A stretch of DNA of 64,000 bases from JASGIT01 sp047601665 (GCA_047601665.1 JASGIT010000001.1:2728001-2792000), one strand, 5' to 3'. Positions 9,028 to 18,250 are shown, counted from the stretch's first letter. Translations and numbers: made by a program. Notes: generated by a model not told the origin, from the letters alone.

Positions 9028-9444
9028 TCACTCGTCGAGCGACGCACTCCAGCGGTCGTTCCACTGCGTCATCTCGCGCCGGTCGCGCTTGGTGGGACGG
9101 CCCGCCTCGATGGCGCTGGCGGGCTCGGGCGCGAGGCGGCGCTGCTCGGCGGCCTGCTGGCGCGCGGCGATGCTTTCGGGCGTTTCCGCGTACAGCTGCT
9201 GCGCCACGGGCGCGGGGCCGCGGTAGTTCGACAGGGCCTGCACCACCACCGTCCGGGCCACCACGCCCTGGCGCAGCGCGATCTGGTCGCCCACGCGGAT
9301 GTCCTTGGCGGCCTTGGCGGATTGCGCGTTCACGGTGACGCGGCCCTTGCCGATTTCCTCCACGGCCAGGGCGCGGGTCTTGTAGAAGCGCGCGGCCCAG
9401 AGCCATTTGTCCAGGCGCATCGAATCCGGGGGCGTTGTCGTCAT
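9028..9444 (-). CDS. hslR: S4-domain RNA-binding protein, Hsp15 (HslR) type
   Basis: 138 residues. The S4 fold begins at MRLDKWLWAARFYKTRALAV and runs to about residue 70, with GKGRVTVNAQSAKAAKDIRV and the loop VGDQIALRQG; the tail is basic and charged (GRPTKRDRREMTQW), as in Hsp15. Hsp15 binds stalled 50S subunits that carry peptidyl-tRNA after heat shock. The ATG overlaps the stop codon of the histidine kinase (ATGA), so it is translationally coupled to a two-component system with which it has no obvious functional link. Confidence 0.85.
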   Translation of the reverse strand: MTTTPPDSMRLDKWLWAARFYKTRALAVEEIGKGRVTVNAQSAKAAKDIRVGDQIALRQGVVARTVVVQALSNYRGPAPVAQQLYAETPESIAARQQAAEQRRLAPEPASAIEAGRPTKRDRREMTQWNDRWSASLDE

Positions 9445-10883
9445 GGGGCGGATGGTACGTCGTCGCCCGCCAGCGGCAGGCGCACCACGGCGTCCAGCCC
9501 GACCACGCGCGAGCCTTCCATGCGGTTGGAAAGGGCGATGGCGCCGCCCGCGGCCTTCACGATCTCGTGGCAGATCGCCAGGCCCAGGCCCGAGCCGGTG
9601 CGCACGTCGCCCGCCGAAAACGGCTGAAACAGCCGCGCGGCCAGTTCCGCGCCGATACCCGGGCCGCTGTCCGACACGGTGAGCGCGGCGTAGCCGCCGT
9701 TCGCCCGGTCGGTGCGCAGATCCATCGTCAGCGTGCCGCCGGGCGGGCAGTGGCGCACGGCGTTGTGCAGCAGGTTGCGCGTGAGTTCGCGCAGCATCCA
9801 GTCGTGCGCGGCGATGCGCGCGGGCTCGGTGCGGATGCCGAAGTCCAGGTCGCGCTCGGCGATCAGCGGCGACAGCTCCAGCGCCACCTCGCGCAGCACC
9901 TCGTCCCACGCGGTGCGGGGCGTGGCGGCCTGCTGGCGCAGCTGCTCCACCTTGGCCAGCGCCAGCATCTGGTTGGCCAGCAGCGTGGCGCGGTCCACGG
10001 TGTCCTCGATCTCGGCCAGCGCCTGGGCCGGGGACACGTCGCCGCGCTGGGCCGACTGCACCTGGGTCTTGAGCACGGCCAGCGGCGTGCGCAGCTGGTG
10101 CGAGGCGTCGCGCACGAAGCGTTTCTGGTGCTCCAGCAGGTGCTGCAGGCGCTCCATGACCTGGTTGGTGGCCTCCACCAGCGGCTGCAGTTCGCGCAGC
10201 GTGCGCGGCGGGGTGATGGGGGTCAGGTCGCCCTCGGCGCGGGTCTGCAGTTCGGCGCTGAGCTGCCGCACGGGCCGCGTGGCGCGCTGCACCACGAAGA
10301 TGACGATGAAGGCGATCACCGCCACCAGCGCGGCCTGGCGCCACAGCGTGGCGATCAGGATCTGCCGCGCCAGCACCTCGCGCAGCTCCAGCGTCTCGGC
10401 CACCTGCACCACGGCCATGCCGCGCCCGTTCTCGCTCGCCACGGGCTGCAGCAGCACGGCCACGCGCACGGGCCGGTGGCGGAAGGTGTCGTCGTAGAAA
10501 TGCACCAGCGCCGCGTAGGGCGTGCGGTGCGGCAGCTTGCCGCGCCAGGTGGGCAGGTCGTCGAACCCGCTGACGAGCGTGCCCTTTTCGCTGGACACGC
10601 GGTAGAACATGCGGCTGCGGTTGTCGGACTCGAACGCTTCCAGCGCCGCGTAGGGCACGGTGGCGGAGAGCCGGGCGTCGTCGTCGTAGCCCTCCACGGT
10701 GAGCTGCTCGCCGATGCTCTTGGCCGACGCGAGCAGGGTGCGGTCGTAGGCCGTGTGTACCGCCGCCAGCGACTGGCGGTATAGCGCCACGGTGTTGAGC
10801 AGCACGTAGATGCCGATGGGCACCAGGATGCCCAGCAGCAGGTAGCGGCGCAGCGAGAGCGGGCGCTGCCGTCTCCAGGTCAT
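9441..10883 (-). CDS. tctE: Sensor histidine kinase, TctE type
   Basis: 480 residues. A transmembrane helix at ~12-34, an extracytoplasmic sensor domain of the 2CSK_N kind (~35-178), a second helix at ~180-198, a HAMP-like linker, the phospho-acceptor box FVRDASHQLRTPLAVLK with His262, and a HATPase domain with DSGPGIGAELAARLF and GSGLGLAI. This architecture matches TctE, the sensor of citrate/tricarboxylate in the TctD/TctE system. It overlaps the response-regulator gene by 4 bases, and the divergent porin and tctCBA genes nearby are the expected targets. Confidence 0.88.
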   Translation of the reverse strand: MTWRRQRPLSLRRYLLLGILVPIGIYVLLNTVALYRQSLAAVHTAYDRTLLASAKSIGEQLTVEGYDDDARLSATVPYAALEAFESDNRSRMFYRVSSEKGTLVSGFDDLPTWRGKLPHRTPYAALVHFYDDTFRHRPVRVAVLLQPVASENGRGMAVVQVAETLELREVLARQILIATLWRQAALVAVIAFIVIFVVQRATRPVRQLSAELQTRAEGDLTPITPPRTLRELQPLVEATNQVMERLQHLLEHQKRFVRDASHQLRTPLAVLKTQVQSAQRGDVSPAQALAEIEDTVDRATLLANQMLALAKVEQLRQQAATPRTAWDEVLREVALELSPLIAERDLDFGIRTEPARIAAHDWMLRELTRNLLHNAVRHCPPGGTLTMDLRTDRANGGYAALTVSDSGPGIGAELAARLFQPFSAGDVRTGSGLGLAICHEIVKAAGGAIALSNRMEGSRVVGLDAVVRLPLAGDDVPSAP

Positions 10884-11560
10884 TTGCCGGCCTTGAGCAG
10901 GTAGCCTAGGCCGCGCAGCGTCATCAGCGTCACGTCAGCGGGGGCGAGCTTCTTGCGCAGGCGGTACACCACGACCTCGATGGCCTCGGGCAGCACGCTG
11001 TCCTCGCCGGGGAAGACCTGCTCGAACAGCCGCTCCTTGGGCACGGCGTGGCCGGGCTTGGCCATCAGCACGCGCATCAGCGCGAGTTCGCGCGGGGTCA
11101 GTTCCAGCACTCCGTCGCGCAGGTAGATGGCGCCGGTGTCCTTGTCGTAGTGCAGGTCGCCCACGCGCAGGGTTTTTTCCGCCGCTTCGGGCGCGGCGGC
11201 CTGGTGGCGGCGGTGCAGGGCGCGCAGCCGGGCCTCGAGTTCGTCCAGGTCGAAGGGCTTGGGCAGGTAGTCGTCCGCGCCCGTGTTCAGGCCCACGATG
11301 CGGTCGCCCACGGTGCCGCGCGCGGTCAGGATCAGCACGGGGGTCTTGAGGCCCTGCCGGCGCGCCTGCTCCAGCACCAGCAGGCCGTCCAGGCCGGGCA
11401 GGGTGAGGTCGAGCAGCACCACGTCGGGGTGGCCGCGCGCCCAGCCCGCCAGCGCCTGCAGGCCGTCGCTGCACACCGTGACGTCGATGCCGCGGCGGCT
11501 CAGCGTGCGCTGCAGCACGGCCAGCATGGAAGGGTCGTCTTCGACGATGAACAGTTTCAT
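10880..11560 (-). CDS. tctD: Response regulator, OmpR family, TctD type
   Basis: 226 residues: receiver domain with acidic pocket VEDD, phospho-acceptor Asp51 in LLDLTLPGLDG, and Lys102 in YLPKPFDLDEL; then a winged-helix DNA-binding domain from ~130 (LTPRELALMRVLMAKPGHAV, IEVVVYRLRKKL). It is first in the tctD-tctE-hslR transcription unit and divergent from the porin gene. By family knowledge, TctD activates tricarboxylate uptake genes; here the targets would be the porin and tctCBA. Confidence 0.88.
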   Translation of the reverse strand: MKLFIVEDDPSMLAVLQRTLSRRGIDVTVCSDGLQALAGWARGHPDVVLLDLTLPGLDGLLVLEQARRQGLKTPVLILTARGTVGDRIVGLNTGADDYLPKPFDLDELEARLRALHRRHQAAAPEAAEKTLRVGDLHYDKDTGAIYLRDGVLELTPRELALMRVLMAKPGHAVPKERLFEQVFPGEDSVLPEAIEVVVYRLRKKLAPADVTLMTLRGLGYLLKAGK

Positions 11561-11668
11561 GGACGCAACAGTAGCACCGGGCCTGGCAGGTCAGGACAGC
11601 CGATTGAAAGCAACGATTTCTAACATCCGCTGCGCAATTCCCATAACCCCTCCAAGGAGATAGTTCCC

Positions 11669-12730
11669 ATGAAGTTTTCCCCCATCGCACTGGGCCTGGC
11701 CCTGGCGTGCACCGGCACGGCCGCCCTGGCGCAGTCCAGCGTGCAAGTGTTCGGCATCATCGACACGGGCGTGACGCACTACACCGGCGCCAACTCGCTC
11801 AACACCGTGAACGGCGACGGCAACACGTCCAGCCGCCTCGGCTTCCGTGGCACGGAAGACCTGGGCGGCGGCCTGAAGGCCGGCTTCTGGCTCGAAGCCG
11901 CCTTCGACTCCGACAACGGCGCCGGCGGCGGCGCCACCAGCGCCGACAACCGCACGGGCATCGGCTCCGGCGCCTTCAAGTTCGGCCGCCGCTCCACCGT
12001 CAGCCTGATGGGCAACTGGGGCGAGGTGCGCCTGGGCCGCGACTTCGTGCCGGGCTTCCGCAACCTGGCGGTGACGAGCGGCGGCTACCACGCCTTCGGC
12101 ACGAACGGCGTGGGCTCGTCGGCGGTGCTGTTCTACCCCGTGGGCGCCACCAAGGGCGTGACGCACGTGCGCGCCTCCAATCAGATCGCGTACCACCTGC
12201 CCAAGAACCTGGGCGGCCTGTTCGGCGAGGTGTCGATCGCCCGTGGCGAACAGGTGGGCACCAGCGACGGCAACCTGGTCGGCGGCCGCATCGGCTATGC
12301 CGCCGGCCCCTTCAGCGTGGCCGCAGCCATCACCCAGACCAAGGTGGCGGCGGTGGACAACCTCACGCAGACCAACATCGGCGGCAGCTACGACTTCGGC
12401 GTGGCCAAGGCCATGCTGCTGTGGGGCGAGAACAAGAACGGCGTGGGCCAGAAGACGCGCGTCACGGCCATCGGCGCGCACGTGCCCGTGGGCCCCGGCC
12501 AGGTGCGCCTGAGCTACGGCACCGCGAAGGCCACCAATGTCGGCAACAACGCCGACCACATCGCGCTGGGCTACGTGCACAACCTCTCCAAGCGCACCGC
12601 GCTGTACGGCACCTACGCCCGCGTCAAGAACAAGAACGGCGGCAATACCTACGTCGTGGACGGCGGTCCGGCGGCATCCGCAAGCGGCACCAGCACCGGC
12701 CTGCAGGTTGGCATTCGCCACGCATTCTGA
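11669..12730 (+). CDS. Gram-negative porin (Omp32-like, 16-strand)
   Basis: 353 residues with a Sec signal peptide (LALACTGTAALAQSSVQVF; mature protein starts near QSSVQ). The first strand SVQVFGIIDTGV and the RLGFRGTEDLGGGLKAGFWL segment identify the general diffusion porins of betaproteobacteria; the last residue is phenylalanine (GIRHAF), the usual signal for BAM-dependent outer-membrane assembly. AAGGAG precedes the ATG. It lies between tctDE (divergent) and tctC (same strand, 75 bases on), as do the porins that admit carboxylates in Tct systems. Anion selectivity is inferred from context. Confidence 0.88.
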   Translation: MKFSPIALGLALACTGTAALAQSSVQVFGIIDTGVTHYTGANSLNTVNGDGNTSSRLGFRGTEDLGGGLKAGFWLEAAFDSDNGAGGGATSADNRTGIGSGAFKFGRRSTVSLMGNWGEVRLGRDFVPGFRNLAVTSGGYHAFGTNGVGSSAVLFYPVGATKGVTHVRASNQIAYHLPKNLGGLFGEVSIARGEQVGTSDGNLVGGRIGYAAGPFSVAAAITQTKVAAVDNLTQTNIGGSYDFGVAKAMLLWGENKNGVGQKTRVTAIGAHVPVGPGQVRLSYGTAKATNVGNNADHIALGYVHNLSKRTALYGTYARVKNKNGGNTYVVDGGPAASASGTSTGLQVGIRHAF

Positions 12731-12805
12731 TCTTGTGTGAATGGCGGCGCTGCCCGCGCGCAGCGCCCTACCATACCGGCCCCAGTATTGAAGGAGACCT
12801 CCCCC

Positions 12806-13762
12806 ATGCGTCGTGACGACTTTTTGAAATCCCTGGCGGCCCTGGCCGCCGCAGGCGCGCTGCCGCTGACGGCCCAGGCCGCCGTGGCGGTGAAGATGAT
12901 GATTCCCGCCAACCCCGGCGGCGGCTGGGACACCACGGGCCGCTCCCTGGGCAAGGCCCTGCAGGACGCGGGCGTGGCCTCGTCCGTCACCTATGACAAC
13001 AAGGGCGGCGCGGCGGGCGCCATCGGCCTGGCGCAGTTCGTCAATGGCGGCACCGACCCCAACGCCATGATGGTGATGGGCGCGGTGATGCTGGGCGGCA
13101 TCATCACCGGCAAGCCCCCCGTGGGCCTGGACAAGGTGACGCCGCTGGCGCGTCTCTCCAGCGAATACAACGTGTTCGTGCTGCCCACCAACTCGCCGTT
13201 CAAGACCATGGCCGACGTGGTGGCCCAGCTCAAGAAAGACCCCGGCAGCGTGAAGTGGGGCGGCGGCTCGCGCGGCTCCACCGAGCACATCGCGGCGGCC
13301 ATGATCGCGCAGAACGTCGGCGTCAACCCGGCCAAGATCAACTACGTGGCCTTCCGTGGGGGCGGAGAGGCCACCGCCGCCATCCTGGGCGGCAACGTCA
13401 CCGTCGGCGGCAGCGGCTACAGCGAGTTCGCCGAATACATCGCGGCGGGCAAGATGCGCGCCATCGCCGTCACCTCGGGCAAGCGCCTCGCGGGCCTCGA
13501 CGTGCCCACGCTCAAGGAGCAGGGCATCGACGTGGAAATCGGCAACTGGCGCGGCGTGTACGGCGCCCCCGGCCTGACCAAGGCCCAGCGCGACACGCTG
13601 ATCGGCATGATCGACAAGGCCGTGAAGAGCAAGGCCTGGGCCGAGGCCGTGAAGAAGAACGACTGGACGCCCGCCTGGCTGGCGGGCGACGAGTTCGCGC
13701 ACTTCGTGGACGCCGAGTTCGCCAGCCTGCGCGCCACGATGGTCAAATCAGGAATGGTATGA
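12806..13762 (+). CDS. tctC: Tripartite tricarboxylate transporter binding protein (Bug/TctC)
   Basis: 318-residue periplasmic binding protein. The start at 12806 has AAGGAG 9 bases upstream and opens with RRDDFLKSLAALAAAGALPL, a Sec or Tat-like signal. Bug-family marks are MMIPANPGGGWDTTGRSLGK (substrate loop), GGGSRGSTEHIAAAMIAQNV and the C-terminal AEFASLRATMVKSGMV. It captures tricarboxylates or similar acids and delivers them to TctAB. A strong hairpin terminator lies between it and tctB, so binding protein is probably made in excess over the membrane subunits. Confidence 0.88.
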   Translation: MRRDDFLKSLAALAAAGALPLTAQAAVAVKMMIPANPGGGWDTTGRSLGKALQDAGVASSVTYDNKGGAAGAIGLAQFVNGGTDPNAMMVMGAVMLGGIITGKPPVGLDKVTPLARLSSEYNVFVLPTNSPFKTMADVVAQLKKDPGSVKWGGGSRGSTEHIAAAMIAQNVGVNPAKINYVAFRGGGEATAAILGGNVTVGGSGYSEFAEYIAAGKMRAIAVTSGKRLAGLDVPTLKEQGIDVEIGNWRGVYGAPGLTKAQRDTLIGMIDKAVKSKAWAEAVKKNDWTPAWLAGDEFAHFVDAEFASLRATMVKSGMV

Positions 13763-13772
13763 CGTAGCCCAT

Positions 13773-13809
13773 GGCCGGGCGGGATGTAAGCCCCGCCCGG
13801 CCCTTTTTT
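13773..13809 (+). terminator. Hairpin terminator between tctC and tctB
   Basis: Arms GGCCGGGCGGG and CCCCGCCCGGCC are followed by CTTTTTT. It lies inside what should be one tct operon, so it probably works as a partial terminator or attenuator, or marks a separate promoter for tctBA. Confidence 0.8.
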
Positions 13810-13879
13810 CGCCTTTCGCTTTCTCAACTCCCGCCGAAACTGCCGTCACTGACAGGCCTGCCGAAGCAAGGAGCGATCA

Positions 13880-14407
13880 ATGTCTGAGTCTTCTGTTTCC
13901 TGCATCCCCTCGCCGCGCGCGCAGACCGTGGTGGGCGTGGGCGTGCTGCTCGTGGCCGCCGGCATGGCCTTTGGCGCTTTTGGCATTTCCGCCGACGCGG
14001 GCTACGGCGGCGTCGGCCCCAATTTCCTGCCCTGGCTGGTCACCGCCGTGCTGGCCGTGTGCGGCGCGTGGCTGGTGTGGGAGGCCAACACCGGCGGCTA
14101 CCGCGAGGCCAGCGACCCCGGCGGCGCGCCCCGGGCCGACATCGGCTCCTTCGTCTGGGTGTCGGCGGGCCTGCTGCTCAATGCCGCGCTGATCGGCACC
14201 GTGGGCTTCATCGTGAGCTGCACCCTGTGCTACGTGCTGGCCGTGCAGGGCCTGCGCCGCGCCGCGCGCCAGCCGCAGGCCGGGACCGTCGGTACCTGGG
14301 TGAAAGACCTGGTCACGGGCCTGTGCATCTCCGCGCCCGTGTTCTGGGCCTTCACGCAATTCCTGGCGATCAACCTGCCGGGCCTCACGCAGACGGGGTG
14401 GTTCTGA
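13880..14407 (+). CDS. tctB: Tripartite tricarboxylate transporter small membrane subunit
   Basis: 175 residues with about four transmembrane segments (VGVGVLLVAAGMAFGAF, LPWLVTAVLAVCGAWLVW, LLLNAALIGTVGFIVSCTLC, ISAPVFWAFTQFLAINL). Size and position, ending one base before tctA, fit TctB, the small accessory membrane protein of TTT carriers. The segment GYGGVGPNFLPWLVTAVLAV is a typical TctB feature. AAGGAG lies upstream of the ATG. Confidence 0.87.
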   Translation: MSESSVSCIPSPRAQTVVGVGVLLVAAGMAFGAFGISADAGYGGVGPNFLPWLVTAVLAVCGAWLVWEANTGGYREASDPGGAPRADIGSFVWVSAGLLLNAALIGTVGFIVSCTLCYVLAVQGLRRAARQPQAGTVGTWVKDLVTGLCISAPVFWAFTQFLAINLPGLTQTGWF

Positions 14408-15910
14408 ATGGAAATTTTTGACGCACTGCTGGCGGGCTTCGCCACCGCCATCACCCCTGCCAACCTGCTGTGGGCCCTGGTGGGCTGCGCCCTGGGCACG
14501 GCGGTGGGCGTGCTGCCCGGCATCGGGCCCGCCGTGGCCGTGGCCATGCTGCTGCCCATCACCGCCAAGGTGGACGTGACGGCCTCGATGATCTTCTTCT
14601 CGGGCATCTACTACGGCGCCATGTACGGCGGCTCCACCACCTCCATCCTGCTGAACACGCCGGGCGAGACGGCCAGCATGGTCACCGCGATGGAGGGCAA
14701 CAAGATGGCCAAGAGCGGGCGGGCCGGCGCGGCGCTGGCCACGTCGGCCATCGGCTCCTTCGTCGCGGGCACTGTCGCCACGGTGGTGGTCACGCTGTTC
14801 GCGCCCGCGGTGGCCGACTTCGCCGTGAAGCTCGGGCCACCCGAATACTTCATGCTGATGGTGCTGGCCTTCACCACCGTGAGCGCGGTGCTGGGCCAGA
14901 GCGCGCTGCGCGGCATGACGGCGCTGTTCCTGGGCCTGGCGCTGGGCTGCGTGGGCATGGACCAGATCTCGGGCGCGGCGCGCTACACCGCGGGCCGCAT
15001 GGAACTGCTGGACGGCATCGACATCGTGCTCGTGGCCGTGGGCCTGTTCGCCGTGGCCGAGGTGATCTACGCCGCGCTGTACGAAGGCCGCGTGGTCGAG
15101 TCCGAGAACAAGATGAGCCGCGTGCACATGACGGCGCGCGACTGGCGGCGTTCCTGGCCCGCGTGGCTGCGCGGCACGGCCATCGGCGTGCCGTTCGGCT
15201 GCATTCCGGCGGGCGGCACCGAGATTCCCACTTTCCTGAGCTACGCCACGGAAAAGAAGCTCGCCAAGGGCGAGGACAAGGCCGAGTTCGGCACCAAGGG
15301 CGCGATCGAGGGCGTGGCCGCGCCCGAGGCCGCGAACAACGCGGCGGTGACGGCGGCGCTGATTCCGCTGCTGACCCTGGGCATTCCCACCAGCAACACC
15401 ACGGCGGTGCTGCTGGGCGCGTTCCAGAACTACGGCATCAACCCGGGGCCGCAGCTGTTCACATCGTCCGCCGCGCTGGTGTGGGCGCTGATCGCGTCGC
15501 TGTACATCGGCAACCTGATGCTGCTGGTGCTGAACCTGCCGATGATCGGCATGTGGGTCAAGCTGCTGAAGGTGCCGCGCCCGCAACTGTACGCGGGCAT
15601 CCTGATCTTCGCCACCGTGGGCGCCTACGGTATGCGCCAGAGCGCGTTCGACCTGTTCCTGCTCTACGCGATCGGCCTGCTGGGCGTGATCATGCGCCGC
15701 TTCGACTTCCCCACCGCGCCCGTGGTGGTGGGCATGATCCTCGGCCCCCTGGCCGAAGCGCAGATGCGCAACGCCGTCTCGCTGGGCGAGGGCAGCTGGA
15801 TGATCTTCCTGCAGCGCCCCATGTCGCTGGCGCTGGTGGTCATCGTGCTGGCCGTGCTGATCGTGCCGCGCGCCATGCGCCACTGGTCGGCCCGCCAGGC
15901 GGCGCGTTAG
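14408..15910 (+). CDS. tctA: Tripartite tricarboxylate transporter large membrane subunit
   Basis: 500 residues, the normal size for TctA, with 11-12 predicted transmembrane segments. Family motifs include VGVLPGIGPAVAVAMLLPIT, YYGAMYGGSTTSILLNTPGE and GIPFGCIPAGG-like and LGIPTSNTTAVLLGA segments (GVPFGCIPAGGTEIPTFLSY is the second half of the internal repeat). It forms the proton- or sodium-driven channel part of the carrier with TctB and receives substrate from TctC. Start codon directly follows the tctB stop. Confidence 0.92.
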   Translation: MEIFDALLAGFATAITPANLLWALVGCALGTAVGVLPGIGPAVAVAMLLPITAKVDVTASMIFFSGIYYGAMYGGSTTSILLNTPGETASMVTAMEGNKMAKSGRAGAALATSAIGSFVAGTVATVVVTLFAPAVADFAVKLGPPEYFMLMVLAFTTVSAVLGQSALRGMTALFLGLALGCVGMDQISGAARYTAGRMELLDGIDIVLVAVGLFAVAEVIYAALYEGRVVESENKMSRVHMTARDWRRSWPAWLRGTAIGVPFGCIPAGGTEIPTFLSYATEKKLAKGEDKAEFGTKGAIEGVAAPEAANNAAVTAALIPLLTLGIPTSNTTAVLLGAFQNYGINPGPQLFTSSAALVWALIASLYIGNLMLLVLNLPMIGMWVKLLKVPRPQLYAGILIFATVGAYGMRQSAFDLFLLYAIGLLGVIMRRFDFPTAPVVVGMILGPLAEAQMRNAVSLGEGSWMIFLQRPMSLALVVIVLAVLIVPRAMRHWSARQAAR

Positions 15911-16035
15911 CGCCACCACGACCGGTCGGCGGACGACATCGTCTGCCGTCGGCCGTGTCTCGCGGGTGATTCCGCAGCGTCCGGGCTGCGTTAGCATTAG
16001 TTTGTGGCATCACTAACTTACAAAGGAGACAAACC

Positions 16036-17025
16036 ATGCGCCGCGACACTTTCCTCAAATCCCTGGCCGCGCTGGCCGCCGCTGGTGCCGCCCCGGGCGC
16101 CTGGGCCCAGCCGGGCGTCAACCTGAAGGTCATGATCCCCGCCAGCGCGGGCGGCGGCTGGGACGCCACCGGCCGCGCGCTGGGCCAGGCCCTGCTGGAC
16201 GCCAAGCAGGCCGCTTCGGTGAACTACGAGTACAGGCCCGGTGGCGCCGGCGTGCTGGGCATGGGGCCCTTCGTCGCGCGTGACCGGGGCGACGCCAGCC
16301 AGATCATGGTGATGGGCGCGGTGATGCTGGGCGGGCTGATCGGCTCCCGGTGGCCGGTGAACCTGATGCAGGGCACGCCGCTGATGCGCCTGACGACGGA
16401 ATACAACGTGTTCACGCTGCCCTCCAATTCGCCCTTCAAGTCCCTGGCCGACGTGATCACGCAGTTCAAGAAGGACCCGGACAGCGTGACCTGGGGTGGC
16501 GGCTCATCCGGCTCCACCGAGCACATCGCGGCGGCCATGATCGCGCGCGCGGTAGGCGTGAACCCGCTCAAGCTCAATTACGTGGCGTCCAGCGGCGGCG
16601 GCGAGGCGGCGGCGGCCGTCATGGATGGCCGGGTCACCGTGGGCGGCAGCGGCATCGGCGAGTTCGCCGAGCACATCCGCAGCGGCCGGATGAAGGCCGT
16701 GGCCGTGACCAGCGGCGCGCGGCTGGATGCGTTCAAGGACATTCCCACGCTCAAGGAGCTGGGCATCAACGTCGAGCTGAGCAACTGGCGCGGCGTGTTC
16801 GGCAAGCGCGATCTCGCGCCCGCGCAGCGCCAGGCGCTGATCGACGCGCTGACGGCGGCCACGCAGTCACCCTCGTGGCAGGAAGCGGTGAAGAAGAACG
16901 ACTGGATACCGGCGGTGCTGACCGGCGACGCGTTCGGCAAGTTCGTGGAAAGCGAGTTCACCAGTCTGCGCGCCACCATGGAACAGGCCGGCATGGTCGT
17001 GGTGCCCATCGGGTTCGTGCCGTGA
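16036..17025 (+). CDS. Second Bug/TctC-type periplasmic binding protein
   Basis: 329 residues, clearly paralogous to the TctC encoded 2.3 kb upstream: RRDTFLKSLAALAAAGAAPG signal region, MIPASAGGGWDATGRALGQA, WGGGSSGSTEHIAAAMIARA, and a C-terminus with EFTSLRATMEQAGMV. AAAGGAG precedes the ATG. It lies 125 bases after tctA on the same strand, so one membrane pair TctA/TctB may be served by two receptors with different ligand range. Orphan Bug receptors are very common in Comamonadaceae. Confidence 0.87.
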   Translation: MRRDTFLKSLAALAAAGAAPGAWAQPGVNLKVMIPASAGGGWDATGRALGQALLDAKQAASVNYEYRPGGAGVLGMGPFVARDRGDASQIMVMGAVMLGGLIGSRWPVNLMQGTPLMRLTTEYNVFTLPSNSPFKSLADVITQFKKDPDSVTWGGGSSGSTEHIAAAMIARAVGVNPLKLNYVASSGGGEAAAAVMDGRVTVGGSGIGEFAEHIRSGRMKAVAVTSGARLDAFKDIPTLKELGINVELSNWRGVFGKRDLAPAQRQALIDALTAATQSPSWQEAVKKNDWIPAVLTGDAFGKFVESEFTSLRATMEQAGMVVVPIGFVP

Positions 17026-17052
17026 TGACGCTTTGGCTTTAAGTGCCAAATG

Positions 17053-17105
17053 GGCTGTCAGCGCTTACCGGTAAAGCGCTGGCAGCTATCAAAACTATAG
17101 TTTCT
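17053..17105. repeat. Dispersed palindromic repeat, nearly full copy
   Basis: Shows both arms: CTGTCAGCGCTTACC and GTAAAGCGCTGGCAGCTATC, followed by AAAACTATAGTTTC. The arms can form a long hairpin. It lies between the second Bug receptor and the aldo/keto reductase. Confidence 0.8.
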
Positions 17106-17169
17106 GCCGCGTTCCCGCGCTTATCCTCGGCTCTCTTGCAACAAACACAGTACGCAAAGAGACGCATCC

Positions 17170-18246
17170 ATGCACCCCACCGCATCGAACAACGTCAACG
17201 GCCTGCCCCGGCGCAAGCTGGGCAGCCTCGAAGTCACCGGCCTGGGCTTCGGCACCATGAACGTGACCCATGCCTACGGCCCGCCCATCAAGCGTTCCGC
17301 CGCGCTCAAGGTGATCCGCCACGCCTACGACAAGGGCGTGCGCTTCTTCGACACGGCCGAGGTGTATGAAGGCAGCGAAGAACTGACCGGCGAGGCGCTG
17401 GCCCCGGTGCGCAATGACGTGGTGCTCTGCACCAAGTTCGGCTTCGATGTGGCCGACGATGGCAAGGTCAACGGCCTGAACAGCCGGCCCGAGCACATCC
17501 GGCGCGTCTGCGACAAGCTGCTGCGCCGCCTGCGCACCGACCGCATCGACCTGTTCTATCAGCACCGCATCGACCCGCAGGTGTCCATCGAGGATGTGGC
17601 GGGCGCGGTCAAGGATTTGATCCAGGCAGGCAAGGTGCTGCACTTCGGCCTGTCCAGCGCGGGCGCGGCCACCATCCGCCGCGCGCACGCCGTGCAGCCG
17701 CTGACGGCGGTGGAAAACCACTACGCCTTCTGGTCGCGCCAGCCCGAGCGGGAGGTGCTGGCCGTGTGCGAGGAACTGGGCATCGGCTTCGTGCCCTGGA
17801 GTCCGCTGGGCATGGGCTACCTCACGGGCAGCGTGGCGGCGGAAACCCGCTTTCTCGCGGGTGACCTGCGCGCCGTCTTCCCACGCTTCACCGTGGAAGC
17901 CCGGCGCGCCAACTGGCCGGTGGTGGACTTGCTGCAGCAGGTCGGTCGTCCCAAGGGTGCCACGCCCGCGCAGGTGGCGCTGGCGTGGCTGCTGGCGCAA
18001 AAGCCCTTCATCGTGCCGATCCCCGGCACGGGCAAGGCGGCCCATCTGGACGAGAACCTGGGCGCGCTCGACCTGGTGCTGGATGCGCGGGACATGCAGG
18101 CCCTGGACGAGGGCTTCGCGCGCATCCAGGTCCAGGGCGCCTATACCGGCGAGCGGCAGATGGCGGCCATCGACGTGGGCGACCGGGAAGGGTCGAGTTC
18201 CGCAGGCGGGCATGGCTTGTCGCCGCTGCCCGCAGGCAAGCGATAA
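17170..18246 (+). CDS. Aldo/keto reductase
   Basis: 358-residue NADPH-dependent oxidoreductase with TIM-barrel fold. The catalytic tetrad is visible: Asp and Tyr in FFDTAEVYEGSEELTG, Lys in VVLCTKFGFDV, His in DLFYQHRIDPQVS. The cofactor end shows FVPWSPLGMGYLTG and FIVPIPGTGKAAHLDEN. The start (RRKLGSLEVTGLGFGTMNVT) is family-typical. Compared with the usual ~330 residues it has a slightly long, low-complexity C-terminus (GSSSAGGHGLSPLPAG). Substrate unknown; it converges on the SYLF lipoprotein with 4 bases between stops. Confidence 0.88.
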   Translation: MHPTASNNVNGLPRRKLGSLEVTGLGFGTMNVTHAYGPPIKRSAALKVIRHAYDKGVRFFDTAEVYEGSEELTGEALAPVRNDVVLCTKFGFDVADDGKVNGLNSRPEHIRRVCDKLLRRLRTDRIDLFYQHRIDPQVSIEDVAGAVKDLIQAGKVLHFGLSSAGAATIRRAHAVQPLTAVENHYAFWSRQPEREVLAVCEELGIGFVPWSPLGMGYLTGSVAAETRFLAGDLRAVFPRFTVEARRANWPVVDLLQQVGRPKGATPAQVALAWLLAQKPFIVPIPGTGKAAHLDENLGALDLVLDARDMQALDEGFARIQVQGAYTGERQMAAIDVGDREGSSSAGGHGLSPLPAGKR

Positions 18247-18250
18247 CCCG

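Noticed and set aside
9028..10344. 438-codon minus-strand frame ending in the S4 protein
   Set aside because: Residues before the ATG at 9444 are an Arg/Ala-rich shadow of the histidine kinase; only the last 138 codons are the real gene.
13877..15997. Open frame of 706 codons on the minus strand opposite tctBA
   Set aside because: Composition is dominated by His, Arg, Gln and Ala with no domain pattern; it is the antisense of two well-supported membrane genes in GC-rich DNA.
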